A stretch of DNA of 5,193 nt from Acidobacteriaceae bacterium (lineage in GTDB: Bacteria > Acidobacteriota > Vicinamibacteria > Vicinamibacterales > CAVVIG01). The position numbers were made by a program, and so were the translations under genes. The notes under the pieces were generated by a model, which saw nothing but the letters and a program-made list of their open reading frames with translations, ran no database searches and had not been told where the DNA came from. Positions 1 through 5,193 of the stretch are shown here, piece after piece (the stretch's first letter is position 1; every line of letters starts with the position of its first letter). The stretch spans positions 1-5,193 of the forward strand of contig JAISPN010000144.1 of assembly GCA_031274845.1 (NCBI GenBank). The letters run 5' to 3'.

Positions 1-225
1 CGCCGGCTGCACCATGACGAACTGCATGGGCGGTTCTTGCTGCATGACGACTTGCGTCCGTGGCGCCGGTTGCAGGAGATACGCGGGCATCCATCGCGGC
101 GCCGTAATGAACAGGATGACGGCGATGAGATGGACGATGATCGAGATGAGGACGCCTTCACGCCATGAAATCACGCTCCCGACTAACGTAATGTCGGGTC
201 GATAGTCCTCGAAGTCGAAGTACAT
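1..225 (-). CDS. TonB-type energy transducer, N-terminal part (cut by window edge)
   Basis: The minus-strand frame from ATG 225 stays open for 75 codons to the left edge. It begins MYFDFEDYRPDITLVGS, then ISWREG, followed by a single hydrophobic helix at about residues 24-42 and a stretch rich in proline and glutamine (QPAPRT, QQEPPMQ). This is the layout of TonB: short cytoplasmic head, one membrane anchor, and a periplasmic linker. The helix carries S28-IIV-H32, the SxxxH spacing seen in the TonB anchor of E. coli (S16, H20), where the histidine matters for coupling to ExbB/ExbD. TonB proteins pass proton-motive energy to outer-membrane receptors. The C-terminal domain that would prove this is outside the window, so a related single-anchor envelope protein remains possible. 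It is 47 bp after ubiE in the same direction, so it may be cotranscribed or use its own promoter. No strong ribosome binding site is visible. Confidence 0.72.
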   Translation of the reverse strand, partial: MYFDFEDYRPDITLVGSVISWREGVLISIIVHLIAVILFITAPRWMPAYLLQPAPRTQVVMQQEPPMQFVMVQPA

Positions 226-229
226 CAGA

Positions 230-268
230 AGGTTAGCTCAGTATATCAATCCGGCAACGGCTGAACCT
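230..268 (-). promoter_or_regulatory. Bulged hairpin between ubiE and the TonB-like gene
   Basis: On the transcript, AGGTTCAGC (268-260) can pair with GCTAACCT (237-230), giving 8 base pairs with one unpaired C and a loop of 22 bases. It lies in the 47-bp gap, ending four bases before the ATG at 225. No T run follows, so a standard intrinsic terminator is not supported. It could affect translation of the next gene, or be chance. Confidence 0.3.
240..248 (-). promoter_or_regulatory. Possible extended -10 promoter element for the TonB-like gene
   Basis: The minus strand reads TGATATACT, matching the extended -10 pattern TGnTATAAT except for one base. No good -35 box is seen 16-18 bases upstream, which extended -10 promoters can tolerate. 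Transcription would start near 233, leaving a leader of only about 8 bases before ATG 225. It would allow the TonB-like gene to be expressed apart from the menaquinone genes. Weak evidence: one short match in an AT-richer gap. Confidence 0.3.
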
Positions 269-272
269 GCTG

Positions 273-986
273 TCATCGACTCCGCTGCGCTACATAAAGA
301 TAGACGATACCGAATGTCAGCGGTCTGGCCTGCACGGAAACAAACCCGACTTTTTGTAGAAGTGTTACGAATTCTTGCGGCGTCGCAAATGCACCCACCG
401 ACGCCGGCAGATAGCCATACGCCGCGTTGTGCCGCGAAATCAACCGGCCGATGCCTGGCAGCACGCGGTTGAAATAGAACGCATACGCCGTACGAACGAT
501 TGGAAAGGTCGGCACGGAAAACTCAAGGATCGCGAGGCGCCCTCCTGCCGTCAGCACGCGATGGATTTCACGACACGCCGCCTCCGTATCTTCGACGTTC
601 CTGATGCCAAAGCCGATCGTCACCGCATCGACCGACGTATCCGGCAGCGGAATCTGCGTCGCGTCGCCGCGCACCAATGCGATGCGCTCAGTAAGACGCG
701 CACTTCGCAGCTTGTCGAGACCGATGCGCAACATCGCCCCCGCAAAGTCGACGCCGAGCACACGCGCCGCTCCCGGCGATGCCGTGCCCGCGGCAATAGC
801 AAGGTCGCCCGTGCCGGTGCAGAGATCGAGCACGCGCTCGGTTCCGGTCAACCGCAACGAGCGCACCGCCTGCTTTCGCCAGCGGCGATCGATCCCGGCG
901 GAGAGGAGATGATTCAGGAGATCGTAGTTGCCGGCAATCGCATCGAACATCCCGGCAATCTTCGCGGGGGATTTGGAAACGTCCAC
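273..986 (-). CDS. ubiE: Demethylmenaquinone methyltransferase (UbiE/MenG)
   Basis: This 237-residue class I SAM-dependent methyltransferase has the UbiE/MenG signatures: MFDAIAGNYDLLNHLLSAG (13-31), the SAM-binding VLDLCTGTGD (52-61), GVDF (78-81), GDATQIPLPD (107-116), the family mark GFGIRNV (125-131), LEFS (154-157) and YGYLPASV (190-197). It adds the final C-methyl group to demethylmenaquinol; in ubiquinone makers the same family also methylates a benzoquinol. Here the neighbours favour menaquinone. The start is GTG at 986-984, giving MDVSKSPAKIAGMF, with AAGGA six bases upstream, the best ribosome binding site in the window. That site is inside the inverted repeat at 987-1049. It lies 50 bp after ubiX and is the last menaquinone gene in the cluster; its stop is TGA at 275-273. 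Length is normal for the family. Confidence 0.94.
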   Translation of the reverse strand: MDVSKSPAKIAGMFDAIAGNYDLLNHLLSAGIDRRWRKQAVRSLRLTGTERVLDLCTGTGDLAIAAGTASPGAARVLGVDFAGAMLRIGLDKLRSARLTERIALVRGDATQIPLPDTSVDAVTIGFGIRNVEDTEAACREIHRVLTAGGRLAILEFSVPTFPIVRTAYAFYFNRVLPGIGRLISRHNAAYGYLPASVGAFATPQEFVTLLQKVGFVSVQARPLTFGIVYLYVAQRSR

Positions 987-1049
987 GTCTGGTCCTTGGT
1001 CCTCAGGTTCCTAAGAAACGTTCTTCGACTTCCCGTTCAAGGACCAGAC
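987..1049 (-). promoter_or_regulatory. Perfect 12-bp inverted repeat covering the ubiX end and ubiE ribosome binding site
   Basis: GTCTGGTCCTTG at 987-998 is the exact reverse complement of CAAGGACCAGAC at 1038-1049, with 39 bases between them. In the minus-strand transcript the first arm is the final coding bases of ubiX running into its TGA, and the second arm holds AAGGA six bases before the ubiE GTG. The RNA could fold so that the ubiE ribosome binding site is hidden. A ribosome finishing ubiX would open the stem. There is no T run after the second arm, so a terminator is unlikely. A short inner stem (AAGAA with TTCTT, 1013-1025) lies in the loop. The regulatory role is an inference from position. 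Confidence 0.6.
990..1003 (-). repeat. Tandem 7-bp repeat giving two ribosome-binding-like AGGA copies
   Basis: TGGTCCT occurs twice without a gap on the plus strand (990-996 and 997-1003). On the transcript this reads as AGGACCAAGGACCA, so two AGGA cores lie 5' of the ubiE GTG. The nearer one is at normal distance for a ribosome binding site; the farther one is too far to serve that start directly. A third copy in inverted orientation sits in the last codons of ubiX (1041-1047), so the ubiX arm could pair with either tandem copy. Confidence 0.6.
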
Positions 1050-1684
1050 ACACGTCCCGTCCACTCCGGATACAACGCGTGCTCGAACCCCAGCGCGCTC
1101 AGAATCTTGCCCGCCATGAAGTCCGCCAGATCGTCGAGCGTCTTCGGCGACTGGTAGAACGCCGGCATCGCCGGCAACACCATCGCGCCTGCTTCAGCGC
1201 AGAGCACCATGTTCTTCAGTTGCGGCAGGCTCATGGGCGTTTCGCGCGGCACGATGACCAGCCGCCGCCCTTCCTTCAGCATCACGTCCGCGGCACGCTC
1301 GACGAGATTCCGCGACAGTCCATGCGCGACTCCTGCCAGCGTCTTCATTGAACAGGGAACGATCGCCATCGCCTTGCACGAACGGCTGCCGCTCGCGATG
1401 GTGGCGCCAAGATCCCGGTTGCTGTGGAGCGTGATGCGCCCAAGGTCACCGCGTAATCCATATCGTTCGGTCAGATACGGCAACAGATGATCCACCGTCG
1501 CCGTCGCGCCGAGTTCGTCGCGCAACAGCCGGCGGCCGTAGTCAGAGATGACGAGTTCGACATCGACGCCGTCAGCTAGTAGCGCCGCCAGCGTGCGTGT
1601 CGCATACAGCGCGCCGCTCGCGCCGGTGATGGCAATCACGACCGTGGGGCGCCGTTCGACGCGCACACTGGGCTCAGTGGACAT
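1037..1684 (-). CDS. ubiX: UbiX-family flavin prenyltransferase (MqnM-like role)
   Basis: This 215-residue flavoprotein makes prenylated FMN from reduced FMN and dimethylallyl phosphate, the cofactor needed by UbiD-type decarboxylases. Family signatures are intact: TGASGA (20-25) for the flavin phosphate, ASGS (97-100), PCSMKTLA (110-117), RAADVMLKE (130-138), RETP (147-150) and PAFY (174-177). The core is close to the usual size of about 190 residues; an extra dozen or so residues precede the first beta strand. The place where many relatives have HLxNM reads LPQLKNM (153-159). ATG 1684 is the chosen start; it overlaps the prenyltransferase stop by 11 bp and has no evident Shine-Dalgarno. The matching decarboxylase is absent from the window. 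In this setting it would be the UbiD-like enzyme acting on prenylated dihydroxynaphthoate. The last codons (V-S-G-P-stop) form one arm of the inverted repeat at 987-1049. Confidence 0.93.
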   Translation of the reverse strand: MSTEPSVRVERRPTVVIAITGASGALYATRTLAALLADGVDVELVISDYGRRLLRDELGATATVDHLLPYLTERYGLRGDLGRITLHSNRDLGATIASGSRSCKAMAIVPCSMKTLAGVAHGLSRNLVERAADVMLKEGRRLVIVPRETPMSLPQLKNMVLCAEAGAMVLPAMPAFYQSPKTLDDLADFMAGKILSALGFEHALYPEWTGRVSGP

Positions 1685-2525
1685 ATAACGAGGCGGCGAG
1701 CACGCCGAGATAGAGAATCCCGATATAGCCGTTCAAATCGAAGGCGCGCTTAATCTGCGAGAGATCGGTCGCGCTGACGAGCGACTGCTCGTAGACAAGC
1801 ATCGCCGCCACGAGTGCGACGCCCCAGAAATAAAACGCCGGCAGCGGCGTCGCCCACGGCAGCGCGACGAAGCAGGCAACGGCGATGACGTGCATCAGAC
1901 GCGAGATCGTCAACGCGGCTGGCACACCAAACCGGACCGGAATCGATCGCAGGTTGTGCGCGCGATCGAAGTCGAGATCCTGACAGGCGTAGAGCACGTC
2001 GAAGCCGCCGACCCAGCATCCGATCGCCGCCGCCAGCAGCCACGGTTCGAATCCACCGCGTCCTCCGACCGCCAGCCATCCACCGACGGGCGCCACCGCC
2101 ATTGCCAGACCGAGAAAGAGCTGCGTCCACGTCGTGAAGCGCTTGGCGAGCGAATACCAAAAGACGATGGCCAGCGCGACTGGCGAGAGCGCCAGACAGA
2201 TCCCGTTCAACTGCCAGGCGGCATAGACAAACAGCGCGGACGCGGCAAGGACGAATACCATCGCGTCGGCGCGCGAGATGAGACCGCGCGGAATCTCGCG
2301 GTTCATCGTCCGCGGATTGAGCGCGTCGTAGTGCGCATCCACCAGACGATTGAAGCCCATGGCCGCCGAGCGGGCGGCCACCATCGCGACAAGAATCCAG
2401 AGGATCGTCCACCATGTCAGCGCGACCTGACGTGACGCCAGGAGCGCGCCCGCCAAGGCAAACGGCAGCGCGAACACCGAGTGGCTGAAACGGACGAGCG
2501 AGAGGTAATGACGAAGGCGTGTCAT
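1674..2525 (-). CDS. mqnP: UbiA-family prenyltransferase, menaquinone type (MqnP-like)
   Basis: This 283-residue, very hydrophobic protein has about eight or nine predicted membrane helices and is an inner-membrane UbiA-type aromatic prenyltransferase. The first Mg-diphosphate motif is N59-R-LV-D63-AHY-D67 followed by NPRTMNREIPRG (70-81), and the second is Y179-AC-Q-D183-L-D185-F-D187 followed by RAHNLRSIPVRFG. Both asparagine/aspartate clusters are intact. UbiA itself joins a polyprenyl chain to 4-hydroxybenzoate. In a futalosine operon the likely acceptor is 1,4-dihydroxy-6-naphthoate, the job assigned to MqnP; this substrate is inferred from neighbours, not read from residues. The start is ATG at 2525, and the next gene, ubiX, begins 11 bp before this gene's stop. 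Automatic annotation as 4-hydroxybenzoate octaprenyltransferase would probably be misleading. Confidence 0.88.
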   Translation of the reverse strand: MTRLRHYLSLVRFSHSVFALPFALAGALLASRQVALTWWTILWILVAMVAARSAAMGFNRLVDAHYDALNPRTMNREIPRGLISRADAMVFVLAASALFVYAAWQLNGICLALSPVALAIVFWYSLAKRFTTWTQLFLGLAMAVAPVGGWLAVGGRGGFEPWLLAAAIGCWVGGFDVLYACQDLDFDRAHNLRSIPVRFGVPAALTISRLMHVIAVACFVALPWATPLPAFYFWGVALVAAMLVYEQSLVSATDLSQIKRAFDLNGYIGILYLGVLAASLYVH

Positions 2526-2595
2526 GAGTCAGTGCGCGGAGGACGCGGTCACATCGGTGTGCGAGTTCACCCGTTCGCGACGCAACCTTCGTGTG
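2526..2595 (-). other. 70-bp gap between deaminase and prenyltransferase genes
   Basis: This is the longest non-coding stretch within the operon. It contains no convincing terminator: no GC-rich stem followed by a T run is visible on the minus strand. A near-palindrome of 12 bp (CACATCGGTGTG, 2550-2561, one mismatched pair) is present but is short and unremarkable. The bases just before the prenyltransferase ATG lack a purine-rich Shine-Dalgarno. I see no clear promoter. Read-through from the upstream genes is the simplest view. Confidence 0.5.
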
Positions 2596-3795
2596 CTACT
2601 CCACCCAATGGAGCTGCGCTGGTTCGATCCCCCCGACCAGATATTCTTCCACATCGGTCAGCGCCCCGGGGAGCGAGACCGCCAGAATTCTGGCTCGCTT
2701 CCCTCGGGTCAACGTCCCGTAGTCTGCCTCGAAGCCCAAGGCATCCGCGCCAGATCGCGTGGCGCTCTCGAGCAGCCGGCTCGCCGCGACGCCTGGCGCG
2801 AGACGCCGCAACGTGGCAAGTTCCGAGAACACATTCATATCTTCCGTGCTGGCCAGACTGTCCGTGCCGACGGCCACGCGGACGCCGGACGCATAGAACG
2901 CCGCGACTGGCGGCGTCCCCGCGCCGGTGTGCAGGTTGCTCCGCGGCGACGTCACGAGCGTCGCGTGTCGCTGGCAAAGCCGCGCGAGATCATCACCGCT
3001 CATCTGCACGCCGTGCACAACCAGCGATTGCGGTCCCAGAAAGCCGAGGCTGTCCAGATACGCCACAGGCGTTGTGCCGGGCGGCGTCCACTCAGGATTC
3101 CACGCGCCCACGTCATCGAGAAACTGACGCCACGGCCCCGTGCCTTCACGGATGAATTCCGATTCCGCGCGCGATTCCGACAGGTGCACAGAGATCGGCA
3201 TGCCGCGCCGCCCGGCCGCGTGGACGATCTCGCGGAACACCGATGGCGCGACCGAGTACGGCGCATGCGCCGCCAGACTGACGCGCACGTCGGGCGTCTG
3301 CGGTACCGCGTCGATCGCCCGGCAGGCGTCAGCGACCACGGCTGCCGCATCGCCAGAATTGAAGCGGATGATCTCGTCAAACACGACGCCGTGCATCGAC
3401 GATTCGCACAGGAGCGCTGGCGTCAGTAGCGTGTTGCTGATGTCGCCAACCAGAGCCGTTCCAAAGCGCGCCGCATCCGCAATCGCCTGCCTGGCCGCCA
3501 TAAGAATGGCGGGCTCGCTGGCATCTCCGTGCTGACGCCGCATCGCCACCACGCCGCGAATCCAGTCGACGAACTGCTCCGCCGCCGGCACGCGGTGATG
3601 AAGATACGACAGCTCGATGTGCGTGTGCGCGTTGACGAGACCGGGCAGGAGCGCGACGTCGCCCAGATCGACAGACGGACCGACCGGAACGCCCTCGCCG
3701 AGATCGACGATGCGTCCGTTCGATGTCTCGACCCAGCCATGTCGAATCGGTGCACGGTCGATCGGCACCACCCAGGCCGCGCGATAGCCGCTCAA
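2596..3795 (-). CDS. Amidohydrolase, probable aminodeoxyfutalosine deaminase
   Basis: This 399-residue protein belongs to the metal-dependent amidohydrolase superfamily, in the adenosine/guanine/cytosine deaminase branch. The metal and substrate residues appear in order: H57-T-H59 in NAHTHIELS, H177 in AHAPYS, H204 and E207 in HLSES, H261 in VVHG, and D312 in GTDSLAS. TSPRSN (282-287) precedes the last motif. The N-terminal strands and the C-terminal GTLTRGKRARI stretch form the usual small beta domain of this superfamily. Enzymes of this group are known to deaminate 6-aminodeoxyfutalosine to futalosine, and the position directly after mqnC makes that the best reading; the sequence alone would only support a deaminase-like hydrolase. 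The start is TTG at 3795-3793, sharing TTGA with the mqnC stop (4-bp overlap), which is a classic coupling arrangement. The first residues (SGYRAAWVVPIDRAPI) match the normal N-terminus of such proteins, so the TTG start is credible. Confidence 0.85.
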   Translation of the reverse strand: MSGYRAAWVVPIDRAPIRHGWVETSNGRIVDLGEGVPVGPSVDLGDVALLPGLVNAHTHIELSYLHHRVPAAEQFVDWIRGVVAMRRQHGDASEPAILMAARQAIADAARFGTALVGDISNTLLTPALLCESSMHGVVFDEIIRFNSGDAAAVVADACRAIDAVPQTPDVRVSLAAHAPYSVAPSVFREIVHAAGRRGMPISVHLSESRAESEFIREGTGPWRQFLDDVGAWNPEWTPPGTTPVAYLDSLGFLGPQSLVVHGVQMSGDDLARLCQRHATLVTSPRSNLHTGAGTPPVAAFYASGVRVAVGTDSLASTEDMNVFSELATLRRLAPGVAASRLLESATRSGADALGFEADYGTLTRGKRARILAVSLPGALTDVEEYLVGGIEPAQLHWVE

Positions 3796-5006
3796 TGCTT
3801 GACGACGCGAAGTTGTTTGCCGGCGCGGGAGCGCGCTGGATAGTTGCGGAGTTCTTCCGGCACGCTGGTGTCTCCCTCGCGGCGCGCGGTGGCCAGCGAC
3901 AACATGCGCGGCACCTCGCGTTCACGAAACATCGGATCGCCCAGAAACTCGTAGTGCATGTTGCGGCGCTTGGCGACGAATCCGGCGTCCTCGATATTCC
4001 GGACGATCTCGACTTCGTCCATGCAGTAGCTCGCACCGGCCGCGCGCACAACGTTTTCCTCAATCATCACGCTGCCCATGTCGTTGGCGCCGTAGGCGAG
4101 ACTTAGCTGCCCGACCTTGCCGCCTTGCGTCACCCACGAGGCCTGCAGGTTGTCGAAGTTGTCGAGCACGATGCGAGAGATAGCCAGCGTGCGCAGATAC
4201 TCGATGCCGGTCGCTTCGGTACCCGAGAGTTCCGTGTGGCTCGGCTGATAGCTCCAGGCGATGAACGCGGTAAATCCGCCGGTCTCGTCCTGCAGCGCAC
4301 GCAGGCGCAGCAGATGTTCGAGGCGCTCCTCGTCCGTCTCCACCGTCCCGTACATCATCGTGGCCGTCGTGCGGAGCCCGAAGCGGTGCGCGTGACGCAT
4401 GACGCCGAGCCATTCGTCCGCAGTCGCCTTGCCGTAACAGTGCAGCAGCTTGCGCACGCGGTCGACGAGAATTTCGGCGCCACCACCCGGCACGCTGTCG
4501 AGCCCGGCGGCAATCAACCGGCGCAAGACCTCTTCGACCGGCAACTGCGACAGACGCGACAGGTGAACGGTTTCCGGCGGCGAGAGCGCGTGCAACTTGA
4601 ACGCCGGATAACGCTCCTTGATCGCGCGGAAGAGATCCTCGTACCAGGTGAGCGGCAGATCCGGATTGTGTCCGCCTTGCAGCAGCAACTGCCCGCCACC
4701 GACGGCGATGGTCTCGTCGATCTTCCGGAACAGCTCGTCGAAGCCGAGCACGTAGCCTTCGGGCGATCCGACGGGGCGATAGAACGCGCAGAAGCTGCAG
4801 CGCGCCACGCAGACGTTCGTGTAGTTGACGTTGCGGTCGATGATGTAGGAGACGACGCCTTCGGGGTGCTTGCGCGCGCGGATGCCATCCGCCAATTGGC
4901 CGAGCAGCGCGGTCGGCGCTTCCCGGTACATCAGCAACGCGTCGGCGGCATCAATCCTGCCGCCCGCGCGCACGCGCTCCGCGATCTGTTCAATCTGGTT
5001 CTGCAT
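3792..5006 (-). CDS. mqnC: Cyclic dehypoxanthinyl futalosine synthase MqnC (radical SAM)
   Basis: This is a 404-residue radical SAM protein. The 4Fe-4S motif CxxxCxxC is C66-VAR-C70-SF-C73, set in the typical context DRNVNYTNVCVARCSFCAFY. Further family marks are GGGQLLLQGG (about 103-112) with HNPDL just after, ALSPPE (140-145), PGGGAEILVDRVR (173-185), TTATMMYG (213-220) and ETGGFTAFIAWSYQP (241-255). MqnC uses S-adenosylmethionine to cyclise dehypoxanthine futalosine in the cytoplasm; MqnD acts next. The related MqnE (aminofutalosine synthase) is less likely given these motifs. A longer frame starts at 5057, but its extra 17 residues look like an artefact of overlap with mqnA, and the family-like sequence starts at MQNQIEQIAERV, so I chose ATG 5006. 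No clear Shine-Dalgarno precedes either start. Translation probably depends on ribosomes finishing mqnA, whose stop lies 17 bp inside this gene. Confidence 0.93.
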   Translation of the reverse strand: MQNQIEQIAERVRAGGRIDAADALLMYREAPTALLGQLADGIRARKHPEGVVSYIIDRNVNYTNVCVARCSFCAFYRPVGSPEGYVLGFDELFRKIDETIAVGGGQLLLQGGHNPDLPLTWYEDLFRAIKERYPAFKLHALSPPETVHLSRLSQLPVEEVLRRLIAAGLDSVPGGGAEILVDRVRKLLHCYGKATADEWLGVMRHAHRFGLRTTATMMYGTVETDEERLEHLLRLRALQDETGGFTAFIAWSYQPSHTELSGTEATGIEYLRTLAISRIVLDNFDNLQASWVTQGGKVGQLSLAYGANDMGSVMIEENVVRAAGASYCMDEVEIVRNIEDAGFVAKRRNMHYEFLGDPMFREREVPRMLSLATARREGDTSVPEELRNYPARSRAGKQLRVVKH

Positions 5007-5193
5007 GGTAGAAACGCAGCGGACCGTCGAAGGTGACGAGCCCGAGTTCCGCCGCATAGCGGTAGAACGTCTCGAGCCCTTGTTGTTCGTCGCTCCCGAG
5101 CGAGTAGCGAATATTATCGCGTAGGTACTGCTCGGCGATCGTCCGGGACGCCGGATCGTTCGGAAAGTATTCCGCGGCCACGTCAGCCGAATG
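4990..5193 (-). CDS. mqnA: Chorismate dehydratase MqnA, C-terminal part (cut by window edge)
   Basis: Only the last 67 residues are visible. The frame stays open to the right edge and ends with TGA at 4992-4990. The first ATG/GTG-like codon inside the window (GTG at 5181) is internal, because in-frame sense codons (H-S-A-D) precede it. The segment YLRDNIRYSLGSDEQQGLE, followed by a FYRYAAELGLV stretch and an ending in LRFYHAEPD, resembles the C-terminal helical end of MqnA proteins. MqnA is a periplasmic-binding-protein-like enzyme that dehydrates chorismate to 3-enolpyruvyl-benzoate, the first step of the futalosine menaquinone route. Its stop lies inside the start of mqnC (17-bp overlap), which supports cotranscription. 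The related enzyme MqnD has the same fold and is the main alternative; the fragment is too short to exclude it from memory alone. Confidence 0.75.
   Translation of the reverse strand, partial: HSADVAAEYFPNDPASRTIAEQYLRDNIRYSLGSDEQQGLETFYRYAAELGLVTFDGPLRFYHAEPD

Noticed and set aside
14..205. Plus-strand 63-residue open frame rich in Cys, Met and Arg.
   Set aside because: It is antisense to the TonB-like coding frame, has an odd composition and no recognisable motif.
987..1049. Inverted repeat as an intrinsic terminator.
   Set aside because: The loop is 39 bases, there is no T run after the second arm on the transcript, and a well-supported gene starts immediately after it.
375..1157. Long plus-strand open frame of 260 codons.
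   Set aside because: It lies opposite ubiE and the end of ubiX, is dominated by Arg/His, and resembles no family; high GC produces such antisense frames.
2550..2561. Near-palindrome CACATCGGTGTG before the prenyltransferase gene as an operator.
   Set aside because: It is short, has a mismatched pair, and no promoter is seen around it.
2524..3429. Plus-strand open frame of 301 codons opposite the deaminase gene.
   Set aside because: Arg-rich translation without domain features, opposite a well-supported gene.
4125..5036. Plus-strand open frame of 303 codons opposite mqnC.
   Set aside because: The minus-strand MqnC has intact family motifs throughout; the antisense product is a composition artefact.
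5007..5057. Longer mqnC start at ATG 5057.
   Set aside because: The extra 17 residues are Ser/Arg-rich, lie wholly inside mqnA and have no ribosome binding site; the family-like sequence begins at ATG 5006.

Overview
The window holds most of a minus-strand menaquinone (vitamin K2) biosynthesis operon of the futalosine type, followed by the start of a TonB-like gene. In transcription order (right to left) it reads: the end of mqnA (chorismate dehydratase, cut by the right edge), mqnC (cyclic dehypoxanthinyl futalosine synthase, radical SAM), an amidohydrolase best read as aminodeoxyfutalosine deaminase, a UbiA-family prenyltransferase (mqnP type), a UbiX-family flavin prenyltransferase, a UbiE/MenG methyltransferase, and a TonB-type energy transducer cut by the left edge. 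All genes point the same way. Three of the junctions overlap (17, 4 and 11 bp if the chosen starts are right) and the other three gaps are short (70, 50 and 47 bp). No stretch above 300 bases lacks a gene.

The genes fit one pathway. MqnA removes water from chorismate to give 3-enolpyruvyl-benzoate. MqnE (not in the window) makes aminodeoxyfutalosine, and the amidohydrolase would deaminate it to futalosine. MqnB (not in the window) would remove hypoxanthine, and MqnC cyclises the product. MqnD (not in the window) releases 1,4-dihydroxy-6-naphthoate. The UbiA-like enzyme prenylates it, a UbiD-like decarboxylase (not in the window) supplied with prenyl-FMN by the UbiX-like protein removes the carboxylate, and the UbiE/MenG enzyme adds the last methyl group. 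The last three genes would often be labelled as ubiquinone genes, but their neighbours point to menaquinone.

The sequence is GC-rich, and a futalosine operon with an aminodeoxyfutalosine deaminase followed by this kind of TonB protein suggests an acidobacterium, perhaps of the Vicinamibacteria. That is an inference from gene content and remembered protein style, not a proven assignment.

I see no mobile element, CRISPR array, RNA gene or phage gene, and no evidence for an entirely new system. The most interesting non-coding signal is a perfect 12-bp inverted repeat (987-998 and 1038-1049). One arm is made of the last codons of ubiX and the other contains the ribosome binding site of ubiE, an arrangement suited to translational coupling. 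A bulged hairpin and a possible extended -10 promoter lie just before the TonB-like gene.
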